A stretch of 64,000 nt of DNA from Haloferula helveola (GTDB lineage: Bacteria; Verrucomicrobiota; Verrucomicrobiia; Verrucomicrobiales; Akkermansiaceae), in assembly GCF_037076345.1 (NCBI RefSeq), contig NZ_AP024702.1, forward strand, positions 496,001-560,000. The letters are read 5' to 3'. Below the pieces are notes generated by a model that ran no database searches, had not been told where the DNA came from, and was given only the letters and a program-made list of their open reading frames with translations. Both the position numbers and the translations under genes were made by a program. Below are positions 17,786 to 26,178 of the stretch, in pieces; the first letter of the stretch is position 1; each line of letters begins with the position of its first letter.

Positions 17786-18907
17786 TCAAGCGGTGATCTC
17801 ACCCGTTTCGCGGATCTGCGCCAAAACCTCATCCATGACCTCCAGACAGCGGCGGTTCTGCACCTCCGTCCCGGTGGAAATGCGAACCCAGCCCGGCAGC
17901 TTGTAGCTGCGCATCGCGCGCACGATCACGCCACGACGGAGCATGCCTTGGAAAACGGCATCGCCATCGCCAACCTCCACCAGCACGAAGTTGGCGACGC
18001 TTGGCACGAAGTTCATTCCCCGCTCGGCGAAAGCCTGGTGGTAGAAGGCCAAGCCCTCGTGATTCATCTCACAGGTCTTGCGAACGTGTTCGTCGTCCCC
18101 CAGCGCCGCCAACGCCGCCGCTTGGGCAAGCGCGTTGGTATTGAACGGCTGCCTCGCCTTCTGGAGGATTCCGGCGACCTGCGGCGAAGCGAGCCCGTAG
18201 CCGATCCGCAGAGCGGCCAATCCGTGGATCTTCGAGCAGGTCCTGAGGACGCACACGTTCCGCCCTTCCCGAACGAACTTCAGCGTGTCCGGCGGCGTTT
18301 CCAGAAACTCATAGTAGGCCTCGTCGAAGCAAACGACCACGTGCTCCGGCACCCGTTCCATGAAACGGTCTATCTCCTCCTGCCCGACGATCGTCCCGGT
18401 CGGGTTGTTGGGATTGGCGATGAACACCAGCCGCGTGCGGTCGGTGATGGCCTCGGCCATACCGTCGAGGTCATGGACGAACCCCGGATCAGGGACCTCG
18501 ACGTAGCGAGCACCGAACAGGGTTGCCATGAGCTTGTAGACGACAAAGGCGTGCTCGGCCGCGATCAACTCGGCATCCGGATTCAGAAAGCTGTGGCAGA
18601 GCAACTCGATGATCTCGTTCGAGCCGTTTCCGAGCACCACGTTCTCCAGTCCGAGATCCAGACGATCGGCGATCGCACTGCGAAGCTTGTGCCCGCTGCC
18701 ATCCGGATAGATGTGCGCCTTCTCGATGGCAGCCCGCATCGCCTCCTTTGCAAGTGGAGAAGGCCCGAGCGGATTCTCGTTCGAGGCCGCCTTGATGATC
18801 GAGGCCGGATCAAGGCCGAGTTCGCGCGCGGCCTCCTCGATCGGCTTCCCAGGCTCGTAGGCGTGAAGGTCGCAGACGAAGCGGTTGGCGAAGGAGTCGA
18901 TGCCCAT
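17786..18907 (-). CDS. hisC: Histidinol-phosphate aminotransferase
   Basis: A 373-aa fold-type I PLP aminotransferase with the HisC pattern: N-terminal ASNENPLGPSPLA, then PDGSGHKLRSAIA, FIANPNNPTGT, FDEAYYEF, and the PLP lysine in TCSKIHGLAALRIGYG. C-terminal residues VRISTGT match the substrate phosphate-binding region. It converts imidazole-acetol phosphate and glutamate to histidinol phosphate in histidine synthesis; some homologues act on aromatic amino acids. Start 18907 is chosen because the codons upstream run into the preceding gene and the family usually starts near here. It follows the DppF-like gene by 8 bases, so it is the distal gene of a peptide transporter operon, apart from other his genes. 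Confidence 0.93.
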   Translation of the reverse strand: MGIDSFANRFVCDLHAYEPGKPIEEAARELGLDPASIIKAASNENPLGPSPLAKEAMRAAIEKAHIYPDGSGHKLRSAIADRLDLGLENVVLGNGSNEIIELLCHSFLNPDAELIAAEHAFVVYKLMATLFGARYVEVPDPGFVHDLDGMAEAITDRTRLVFIANPNNPTGTIVGQEEIDRFMERVPEHVVVCFDEAYYEFLETPPDTLKFVREGRNVCVLRTCSKIHGLAALRIGYGLASPQVAGILQKARQPFNTNALAQAAALAALGDDEHVRKTCEMNHEGLAFYHQAFAERGMNFVPSVANFVLVEVGDGDAVFQGMLRRGVIVRAMRSYKLPGWVRISTGTEVQNRRCLEVMDEVLAQIRETGEITA

Positions 18908-18915
18908 GCCCGAAC

Positions 18916-19953
18916 CTAGCCCGCGGCCCCGGTCGGGCAATCCCGAACACCTTCGGCAGCGACCTTCTCCCAGTCGTCGGGCTCGAGGCAGCAGGGATCG
19001 GCCGCGACCCAGTGACCGGGCTCGATCTCGACCAACGGCAGTTCCTTACCAATCGTCTCGTCGTAGCGCGGATGTCCGATCCGGTGACCGAAAGCGCTGC
19101 CCTTCGGAGGATCGATCGGCGAAGGCACGTCGCCCTCAAGCAATTCCCGCGTGATCTCACGCGTCGGATCCGGGTGCGGGATCGCCGACAGCAGGGCCTT
19201 GGTGTAGGCGTGCTTGGGACGCTGGTAAATGGCGTCGGAACTCGCGAGTTCGACGATCTTGCCGAGATACATCACCGCGACCCGGTCGGAGATGTGTTTC
19301 ACTACGGCGAGATCGTGGGCGATGAAGAGATAGGAAAGCCCCATCTCGCGCTGCAGTTCGAGCAGCAGGTTGAGAACCTGGGATTGCACCGATACGTCGA
19401 GCGCCGAAACCGGCTCGTCGCAGATGACCATCCTCGGCTTCAGGGCGATCGCCCGCGCGATCCCGATCCGCTGCCGCTGTCCGCCCGAAAACTCGAACGG
19501 GTAACGGTCGGCACTCGCTGCCGGGAGCCCCACCCGGTCCAGCAACTCGTTGACCATGGTCCTCCGCTGCGCGGGTGTCGTCCCGCCATGAATGATGAAG
19601 GGCTCCTCGAGGATCTCCCGCACGCTATGTCGCGCATTCAGGGACTCGACCGGATCCTGGAAAATCATCTGCAGGTCGCGGCGGATCGGACGCATCGCCC
19701 CGACCCCGGCCGTCGTGATGTCGCTGCCCTCGAACACGATCCTGCCCGAGGTCGGCTTCAGCAAACGGACGATCGCCTTCCCGAGCGTCGACTTGCCGCA
19801 ACCGGACTCACCCACAAGCCCGAGGGTCTCGCCGGGAGCGATTCCCAACGACACGCCGTCGACGGCCTTCACCGCACCGCTCTGCCGCATCAGCACGCCA
19901 CTGTGCACCGGGAAGTGCACCTTCAGGTTCTCGACCCGCAGGATTTCGCTCAT
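18916..19953 (-). CDS. dppF: Peptide ABC transporter ATP-binding protein (DppF/OppF-like)
   Basis: A 345-aa ATPase: Walker A GESGCGKS, Q-loop QMIFQDP, signature FSGGQRQR, Walker B MVICDEP, D-loop SALD and switch histidine IAHDL. A C-terminal oligopeptide-transporter extension follows (KALLSAIPHPDP and a Cys-containing tail). It couples ATP hydrolysis to peptide import with its partner ATPase and the two permeases. The ATG at 19953 overlaps the stop of the DppD-like gene (ATGA), so the two subunits are made in a coupled fashion. The reading frame open upstream of this start is a shadow. Confidence 0.95.
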   Translation of the reverse strand: MSEILRVENLKVHFPVHSGVLMRQSGAVKAVDGVSLGIAPGETLGLVGESGCGKSTLGKAIVRLLKPTSGRIVFEGSDITTAGVGAMRPIRRDLQMIFQDPVESLNARHSVREILEEPFIIHGGTTPAQRRTMVNELLDRVGLPAASADRYPFEFSGGQRQRIGIARAIALKPRMVICDEPVSALDVSVQSQVLNLLLELQREMGLSYLFIAHDLAVVKHISDRVAVMYLGKIVELASSDAIYQRPKHAYTKALLSAIPHPDPTREITRELLEGDVPSPIDPPKGSAFGHRIGHPRYDETIGKELPLVEIEPGHWVAADPCCLEPDDWEKVAAEGVRDCPTGAAG

Positions 19954-20963
19954 GCTTCTTCCTCCTTTCCCGCAAGCGCAACGTCGGCGCCGGCATAACA
20001 GATCGGACAGGCTTCGACCCAGTGATCCGGCGACGCCTCGATGAATTCCGGACGCTCCCGCAGCGTCGGACCCCGGCGCTCCATGCGCTGGCAGAACCGG
20101 CACCCCGGCACGAAATCCCGCAACGAAGCCACCATTCCGGGAATCACCGGCAGGATCGACTTGGGCTCGGTTTCCAACCGCGGGATCGAAGCCAACAACC
20201 CGCGGGTGTAGGCATGCAGCGGGTTGGCGAACAACTCCTTCACCGGAGCTTTCTCCACCACCCGGCCAGCGTACATCACGACCACCTCGTCGCAACTCTC
20301 GGCGATCACTCCGAGGTCATGGGTAATAAGGATCATCGACATGCCCAGCTCGCTCTGGAGCCGCTTCATCAGATCGAGGATCTGCGCCTGCACGGTGACA
20401 TCGAGCGCGGTCGTCGGTTCGTCGGCAATGACCAGATCCGGACGGCAGGCCAAGGCCATCGCGATCACCACCCGCTGGCGCATCCCGCCGGAGAGCTGGT
20501 GCGGGTAGTCGCCGATCCGCTGCTCGGGTGCAGGGATCCGCACCAGGCGCAGCATCTCGATCGACGCCTCCCAAGCCTCCTTCTTGCTGATCTTCTTGTG
20601 CAGGAGGAAGCACTCCGAGAGCTGCTTGCCGATCCGGTGGACCGGATTGAGCGCGGTCATCGGCTCTTGGAAAATCACTCCGATCTCCCCACCCCGGATC
20701 TTGCGCATCTGCCTCGCCGAAATGCTGGTGAGATCCCGCCCCTTGAACATCACCTCGCCCTGAAGGATGCGGCCCGCCGGCTGGGGCAGCAGGCGGATGA
20801 TCGACATCGCGGTCACGGTCTTGCCACAGCCCGACTCTCCCACGATTCCGAGCGTCTTGCCCTTGGGCACATCGAAGCTCACCCGGTCAACGGCGCGGAC
20901 AAGACCACCATCGGTGTCGAAGGCGGTGATCAGATCGCGAACCTCGAGAATCGAATCACTCAT
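19950..20963 (-). CDS. dppD: Peptide ABC transporter ATP-binding protein (DppD/OppD-like)
   Basis: A 337-aa ATPase with Walker [10 protein letters not shown]-loop [13 protein letters not shown], signature LSGGMRQR, Walker B LVIADEP, D-loop TALD and ITHDL. The C-terminal region has the peptide-transporter cysteine motif (PGCRFCQRM and CPIC). The start at 20963 lies 8 bases inside the end of the solute-binding protein gene, and its stop overlaps the dppF start. It pairs with the DppF-like subunit to drive peptide import. It may also serve the ATPase-lacking divergent operon at 26.2-30 kb. Confidence 0.95.
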   Translation of the reverse strand: MSDSILEVRDLITAFDTDGGLVRAVDRVSFDVPKGKTLGIVGESGCGKTVTAMSIIRLLPQPAGRILQGEVMFKGRDLTSISARQMRKIRGGEIGVIFQEPMTALNPVHRIGKQLSECFLLHKKISKKEAWEASIEMLRLVRIPAPEQRIGDYPHQLSGGMRQRVVIAMALACRPDLVIADEPTTALDVTVQAQILDLMKRLQSELGMSMILITHDLGVIAESCDEVVVMYAGRVVEKAPVKELFANPLHAYTRGLLASIPRLETEPKSILPVIPGMVASLRDFVPGCRFCQRMERRGPTLRERPEFIEASPDHWVEACPICYAGADVALAGKEEEA

Positions 20964-23139
20964 CGGCCCCCTCCTCATCTTCAACGGCCGGCGGCGTTTC
21001 ATCTCGCTCCGTTCCGTCGGTTTCGGACGGAGCGGCGGACTCCCCGCCGGCGTCCGTTCCTTCATCGGCTTCCGGCGTTCCCTTCTCCGGCTTCCTGAGG
21101 GTCCGGTATTGGTCAAACAGCAGAATCTTCTCACCAAACACCCGTCCTTCGCGCATCGCGGCGAGCGTGTCCTGCTTCATGTCCTGATCGATCCAGTGCA
21201 GGTGCGTCATTTCGGGCTCCGACGCGAGCCGCACGTTGAAGTCGTCCGGCCAGCGCACCCACCGCCAGTATCCGAGGCGGTAGAACGGCCGCTGGTACGA
21301 CGGAATCCACACCGCACGGTCGTGGAAGATCTGCTCGAGTTCGCGGCTGGTGTTCTTGATCACCTCGTAGCTTCTCGCGTTGCGGTTCGCCTCGAGGATC
21401 TTGTCGACCTCGGGATCGGCGAAGATCGACAGGTTGTTCGTCATCGGCCGGGGCTTCTTCGTCCCCGGAATGTAGGCCTCCTTGGAGTGGAACTGCTGGT
21501 AGTAGTCCGGGAACGGCGGAGTGATCGCCCAACCGGAGAAACTGATCTGGTGCTCCTTGCGCGAGGTCTTCTGGAACGCGCTGGTCGGATCGAGCGCTTC
21601 GATCTTGTACTCCACACCGGCGCGGCGCGCCTCCTCTTTCAACCGCAGCATCATCGCCTCGACCGCAGGGATCTTGTAGGTCGTGATGGTGAACGAAAGC
21701 CGCCGCCCCTTGTCGTTCTCCAGGATCCCGTCCGGTCCGGACTTGGTGTATCCCGCCCGCGCGAACGCCTCGCGCGCCTTCCTCACCGAGTAATCACGGG
21801 CACGGATGTCCGGATTGGAAATGTCGCCGAAGCCCTCGTTGAGCAGATTCAGCCGCTCGGCGTCGCCCCGGAGATCCAAATCGATGACCTTCCGCCAGTT
21901 CGTCGCGTGGGACAGCCCGATCCGCACGTCCGGATTGTCGAGCGGCTTCTTGCTCAGATTGAAGTAAAGCCCCCTCGAGACCCGCGGGTAATCGTTGTAG
22001 AATGTCGCCCGCTCGAAGTATCCCTTGAAGGCGGCGTCTACCTCGGTCTGCTCGTACCACTTCTTGGCGTCGTTGAGGTAGTAGATGTCGATATCCCCCT
22101 GGAGGAACATCTGGAACTGCTTCTCCTCGTCGCGGACCTGCCGGTATTCGATCCGGTCGACATTGAAACGGTTTTTGTAGTACTTCCGGTCCTTCGCCCA
22201 CCAGTCCTCGACGAGCGACAGCGAGATCGAGCGCCCCTTCTGGATGTCTTCCTCGCGGATCACGTAGGCACCCGTGGTCGGCCTCGGCCGCCAGTTGTAG
22301 CGCTCCTCGAAATCGGGACCGAACTCCTTGTAGAATCCCGCCTGTGAGGGAGGAATCGCGGCCCAGAACGGCGCCAGCGGCTTTGGGAACGCGTTGCGGA
22401 TGCAGAGGTAGTCCTTGCCGTAGGTCGTGATCCCCCAGAACTGCTCGGAGTAGTAGTTCTTGTAGAAGGCCACGCTGAGGTAGTCGGAAAGGTAGATATA
22501 GAAACTCATCATCCAGTCCTCCGACGTCACCTCCTCGCCGTCCGACCAGCGCGCCTCATCGTCGATGTGGAAGAACACGGAGCGACCGTCCTCACCCACC
22601 GCCCACCTGTCGGCGAGGCCGGGGATGATCCTGTTGGTGTTCGGATGCAGCGAGATCTGGGCCATCTCGATGTCGTCCCAGTGGTACGAGCGGAACGAGT
22701 TGTTCGCCTCTTTGCCGCACGACCGGATGTTCGGCGGGTAAGTACCTCCCGGGATGTAGCTGTGCAAGGTCCCGCCCTTCTTCGCCTCTTCGGAGCCGAG
22801 TTCCGGCTGGTCCATTCCGAACTCCCACTCGAGATCTGCCGGCAGATCCTCAACCGACTTCCTTTGGAAGAAGTCCGGATCCCTGAGCCGCTCGCGTGTT
22901 TCGTCGAGAAGCTGCTCGGCCTCCTTGCGCTCGGCGTCGGTGAGCTCGCCCTTCAAGGCTTCCTCGAAGTCCGCGACGCGCTTGCCCAGATCCGCCCGGG
23001 TCTTCTCGTTGTAGCGCTCGTAGAACTTCATCCGCTCCTCCGTGCAATCGTACGGAGGATACTCGTCAGACGCTTCCCGGCAGGCTCCGAGCAGCAGCGG
23101 CAGCGCGGAGAGGAGAAGCCATGGAAGACGTCGCATCAT
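20956..23139 (-). CDS. Peptide ABC transporter solute-binding lipoprotein (SBP_bac_5)
   Basis: A 727-aa protein with a lipoprotein signal peptide (MMRRLPWLLLSALPLLLGAC; lipidated cysteine at residue 20). It has an unusual charged helical stretch at residues about 35-100 before the SBP_bac_5 (OppA/DppA/YejA) fold begins near KKGGTLHSYI. Family landmarks include LADRWAVGEDGRSVFFHIDD, EARWSDGEEVTSEDW and NPDVRIGLSHATNW. The C terminus has an acidic low-complexity tail rich in E, D and A. It is closest in style to the YejA group. The ATG at 23139 overlaps the stop of the upstream permease gene. It captures peptides in the periplasm for the flanking permeases. Confidence 0.92.
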   Translation of the reverse strand: MMRRLPWLLLSALPLLLGACREASDEYPPYDCTEERMKFYERYNEKTRADLGKRVADFEEALKGELTDAERKEAEQLLDETRERLRDPDFFQRKSVEDLPADLEWEFGMDQPELGSEEAKKGGTLHSYIPGGTYPPNIRSCGKEANNSFRSYHWDDIEMAQISLHPNTNRIIPGLADRWAVGEDGRSVFFHIDDEARWSDGEEVTSEDWMMSFYIYLSDYLSVAFYKNYYSEQFWGITTYGKDYLCIRNAFPKPLAPFWAAIPPSQAGFYKEFGPDFEERYNWRPRPTTGAYVIREEDIQKGRSISLSLVEDWWAKDRKYYKNRFNVDRIEYRQVRDEEKQFQMFLQGDIDIYYLNDAKKWYEQTEVDAAFKGYFERATFYNDYPRVSRGLYFNLSKKPLDNPDVRIGLSHATNWRKVIDLDLRGDAERLNLLNEGFGDISNPDIRARDYSVRKAREAFARAGYTKSGPDGILENDKGRRLSFTITTYKIPAVEAMMLRLKEEARRAGVEYKIEALDPTSAFQKTSRKEHQISFSGWAITPPFPDYYQQFHSKEAYIPGTKKPRPMTNNLSIFADPEVDKILEANRNARSYEVIKNTSRELEQIFHDRAVWIPSYQRPFYRLGYWRWVRWPDDFNVRLASEPEMTHLHWIDQDMKQDTLAAMREGRVFGEKILLFDQYRTLRKPEKGTPEADEGTDAGGESAAPSETDGTERDETPPAVEDEEGADE

Positions 23140-24689
23140 TGGTAGGTCGTGAATTTCTTGGGATCGAAGGCTTCGCGGATCGCTTCGCCAACGAAGGTGA
23201 TCAGCAACAGCAGGGTCACCATGATCGCGAACACCGAGCTGACGATCCACGGGGAACCGAGGTTCTCAACCCCGTCGTTCAGCACCCGGCCCCAGCTCGG
23301 ATACGAGTCCGGAACCCCGAAACCAAGGAAGTCGAGGGCCGTCAGGGCGGCGATCACCGACGACACGCTGAAGGGAACAAGCGTGACGATCGTCGAGATC
23401 GCGTTCGGCAGGATGTGGCGGAAGATCACGCGGCCGGTGCCGGCACCGAGAACCTTCGCGGCACTGGCGTAGTCGCGCGCCTTCTCCTTGTAGGTCGAGG
23501 TCCGAAGATACACCGCGATCTGGATCCACGAGAAGATGCAGAAAACCAGCAGGATGGTGCCGAGCGTGATGTTGTCGCGGCCGATGTTGTTGCAGATGAT
23601 CATCACCACCAGCAGGAAGGGCACGTTGCTCATGACCTCCATGATCCGCTGCATGACGAGGTCGTAGACGCCGCCGAAGTAGCCCATCAGGCAACCGAAG
23701 GTGATCCCGATGCCGTAGGTCAGGGCGAGGTAGATGATGGCCGCCTTGAAGATCACCTGCAGACCTCCGTAGAGCTGCGCGGCGATGTCCCAGCCCTTCT
23801 TGTCGGTGCCGAGGAAGTGCTTCCGCTGAAGGCTCGGCGGCAGCGGCGGATAGATGCGGCGGACCCAACCGCCCTCCTCCGCCAGCTCGGCGTTGTCCGG
23901 CACGGTGGTTTCGACCAGCCGTCCGTCCTCCCACTTCTCGCGACCGACCGGATCGCCATCGACATCGAAGACCTCGACATCCCACCGCAGCCGGCCTTCG
24001 CGCACCCGGCCGGAGCGCATCACCTTCGTCGGGTCGTCCTTCTGGTGCTGGTAGGCGTAGCCGTTGTAAGCCGTCTTGCCGTCCGGACGCGAAATCAGCC
24101 CGTCAATGATCGGAAGCGACAGCTCCATCTCATCATCGGAATCGAAAGTCGGATCCCATGGCACCGGGGCGAGGATCACCACGGCATCGGTATCCGATAG
24201 CCGCTCCTTGAGCTCGCGGTAGTTCGTCTCCTCCTCCCCTTCGGCACCGAAGAAGTGGGCGGGGTAGCGGTGGTCGACGAAGGCCGGGAAGTGCCACTCA
24301 CCTTGGTATCGCACGGCCAGGGCTCGCTTTCCGACCAGCAACTGGTCGAGCATCGCAAGCACGAGCAGCACGATGAGGATCCGGAAGGAAACATAGCCCC
24401 GCCCGATCGAACGGAAGCGCTCCATCCGGCGCAACGTCAGCGGATTCCATTGGAAACCGCCGCCGAACGCCAGCAGCAGCATTCCCGCGATCAGGAGCAG
24501 CGAACTGAAGGTGATGCCGAAGATCTCCGCCCTCCACATTTCGAACCACGAGTCATTCGCCTTGTTCGGATCTCCGTCGAAGGAATAGAACCACCGCAGG
24601 CTAGGCAGCTCGAGACCGCAGAAGTGGGCTGCCGTCGCGGCGATCGCCACGAGGGCCAGAAGCAGGCCGATTTTGCGGGGAAACGTCAT
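23136..24689 (-). CDS. Peptide ABC transporter permease (YejE/DppC-like, extended)
   Basis: A 517-aa inner-membrane permease, well over the usual 300-340 aa. The N-terminal 130 residues hold three predicted membrane segments, then an approximately 160-residue periplasmic stretch, then the canonical HFLGTDKKGWDI motif of DppC/YejE and the permease core. The EAA loop reads DYASAAKVLGAGTGRVIFRH, followed by LPNA, the site that docks on the ATPases. LDFLGFGVPDSYPSWG matches the family C terminus. Its start is 1 base after the stop of the upstream permease gene. It forms the channel with that permease. Confidence 0.92.
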   Translation of the reverse strand: MTFPRKIGLLLALVAIAATAAHFCGLELPSLRWFYSFDGDPNKANDSWFEMWRAEIFGITFSSLLLIAGMLLLAFGGGFQWNPLTLRRMERFRSIGRGYVSFRILIVLLVLAMLDQLLVGKRALAVRYQGEWHFPAFVDHRYPAHFFGAEGEEETNYRELKERLSDTDAVVILAPVPWDPTFDSDDEMELSLPIIDGLISRPDGKTAYNGYAYQHQKDDPTKVMRSGRVREGRLRWDVEVFDVDGDPVGREKWEDGRLVETTVPDNAELAEEGGWVRRIYPPLPPSLQRKHFLGTDKKGWDIAAQLYGGLQVIFKAAIIYLALTYGIGITFGCLMGYFGGVYDLVMQRIMEVMSNVPFLLVVMIICNNIGRDNITLGTILLVFCIFSWIQIAVYLRTSTYKEKARDYASAAKVLGAGTGRVIFRHILPNAISTIVTLVPFSVSSVIAALTALDFLGFGVPDSYPSWGRVLNDGVENLGSPWIVSSVFAIMVTLLLLITFVGEAIREAFDPKKFTTYQ

Positions 24690-24690
24690 C

Positions 24691-25983
24691 TCACTTGTAG
24701 CTCACTCGGGGATCGACCAAGGCCACGCAGAAGTCGGAGATGACATTGCCCAGAAGCATCAGCAGGGCCGACACGAAGAGCACGCCCATCGTTACCGGGC
24801 GGTCGAACTCAAGCAGCGCGCTGAACCCGAGCAGGCCGAAGCCGTTGATGTCGAACACCCGTTCGATCAGCAGGCTGCCCGCGACGAAGATAGTCAGGTT
24901 CGCCCCGAAGGTGGTTGCGATCGGGATGATCGAGTTGCGGAACGCGTGCCGGAAGACCGCGACCCGGAAGCCGGTTCCCTTGGCGATGGCCGTCCGCACG
25001 TAGTCCGCGGCGAGGTTATCCATCAGGTTGTTCTTCATCAGCAGCGTCATCATCGCGAACGAACCGATGAGATAGCATGCGAGGGGCAGGACGCCGTGGT
25101 AGGCAAGGTCGTTGACCTTGCCGAGGAACGACAGGCTTTCGAAGTTATCGCTGGTGAACCCCCCGAGCGGGAACCACCGCATCTTGGCGGCCAGATAGAC
25201 CACCAGCAGCGCGCCTAGGGCGTAACCGGGAATGGCGTAGCCGGCGAAGACCAGAACAGACGAGAAGTTGTCGAGCCAGCTCCGGTGTTTGATCCCTTTC
25301 AGAACACCGAGCGGAAGACAAATGCCGTAGATGAGCACCATCGCGATTCCTCCGTAGAAGAGCGACACAGGCATCCGCTGGACGATCATCTGCCAGACCG
25401 GATCCTGGTATTTCTGGGAGTAACCGAGGCTTCCTTGGAACAGGCCGGCGAACTTCGGCTTGTACAGCACCGCCCGGTAGTTCGGCATGCTGCCGATTTC
25501 CACACCCTTCACCCATTTCTCCCACCGGCGCGCCTGATCCTCCGGTGTCAGCAGCCGCACCCGCCAGGCCGAGGTGTCCACCCCCTCCTGGGGCACGATC
25601 TCCGGTTGTCCCCCGGAACCCTTGCTGACGGTTACCTCGTGGACGGTACCCGGCAGCGGAATGATCACCTCATCGGATCCGTCGGGGAACTCCCTGCCAA
25701 TCGTCTCGATATCCCGGGGCAACATGCCCAGCCACTCGAAGTAGCCTCGGAAGATCCCTTTGTGCTCGTCGTACTCCTCCTCGATCTCGAGCACCTGCGA
25801 GGCGCTCAGCGAAGCTCCGGCCTCGGCCCGGCTGCGCTTCGAGTCGCCACTGCCCATGAGCCGCGATAGAGCCTGCTCGACCGGCCCGCCGGGTGTCAGA
25901 CGCATGATGGAGTAGACCAGCAGCGTGATTCCGAACAAGGTGATCGGAACCAGCAGGAGGCGGCGGATGAAATAGGCTTTCAA
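24691..25983 (-). CDS. Peptide ABC transporter permease (YejB/DppB-like, extended)
   Basis: A 430-aa permease beginning with TTG at 25983 (MKAYFIRRLLLVPITLFGIT). No ATG is available nearby, and this start gives the expected DppB/YejB N terminus. After the first membrane helix an insert of roughly 120 residues (about 45-190) projects into the periplasm. The core then follows, with SLGYSQKYQDPV, IPGYALGALLVVYL and the EAA loop DYVRTAIAKGTGFRVAVFRH. It is the first gene of the minus-strand transporter operon and lies about 195 bases from the divergent solute-binding gene, so the two operons probably share a regulatory region. Confidence 0.9.
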   Translation of the reverse strand: MKAYFIRRLLLVPITLFGITLLVYSIMRLTPGGPVEQALSRLMGSGDSKRSRAEAGASLSASQVLEIEEEYDEHKGIFRGYFEWLGMLPRDIETIGREFPDGSDEVIIPLPGTVHEVTVSKGSGGQPEIVPQEGVDTSAWRVRLLTPEDQARRWEKWVKGVEIGSMPNYRAVLYKPKFAGLFQGSLGYSQKYQDPVWQMIVQRMPVSLFYGGIAMVLIYGICLPLGVLKGIKHRSWLDNFSSVLVFAGYAIPGYALGALLVVYLAAKMRWFPLGGFTSDNFESLSFLGKVNDLAYHGVLPLACYLIGSFAMMTLLMKNNLMDNLAADYVRTAIAKGTGFRVAVFRHAFRNSIIPIATTFGANLTIFVAGSLLIERVFDINGFGLLGFSALLEFDRPVTMGVLFVSALLMLLGNVISDFCVALVDPRVSYK

Positions 25984-26178
25984 GCGGTGGGCGAGTCAGG
26001 GATCGGCAGCTTCCGGGTGGTTCTAGCGACCCCCTTCCGCCATGCAAGCCCCCTCCATCGGAAAGGACCTGATTCGCCGAATTTGTTGGAAAAGCGGCAA
26101 GATCGGCGGCGTTGGTTCCACGTCCTGAACTTTTTCCCTGCCAATTTGGCGCGCCCCTCGCTTAGTTCCCCGCAAGCC

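Noticed and set aside
15527-17796. Long open frames on the plus strand (640 to 704 codons) opposite the charged-helix gene
   Set aside because: They are antisense shadows of the 24/48-nt repeat tract. Their translations are simple Ser/Arg/Ala or Leu/Phe/Arg repeats with no signal, ribosome site or domain, while the minus strand has zinc-ribbon, membrane and periplasmic parts.
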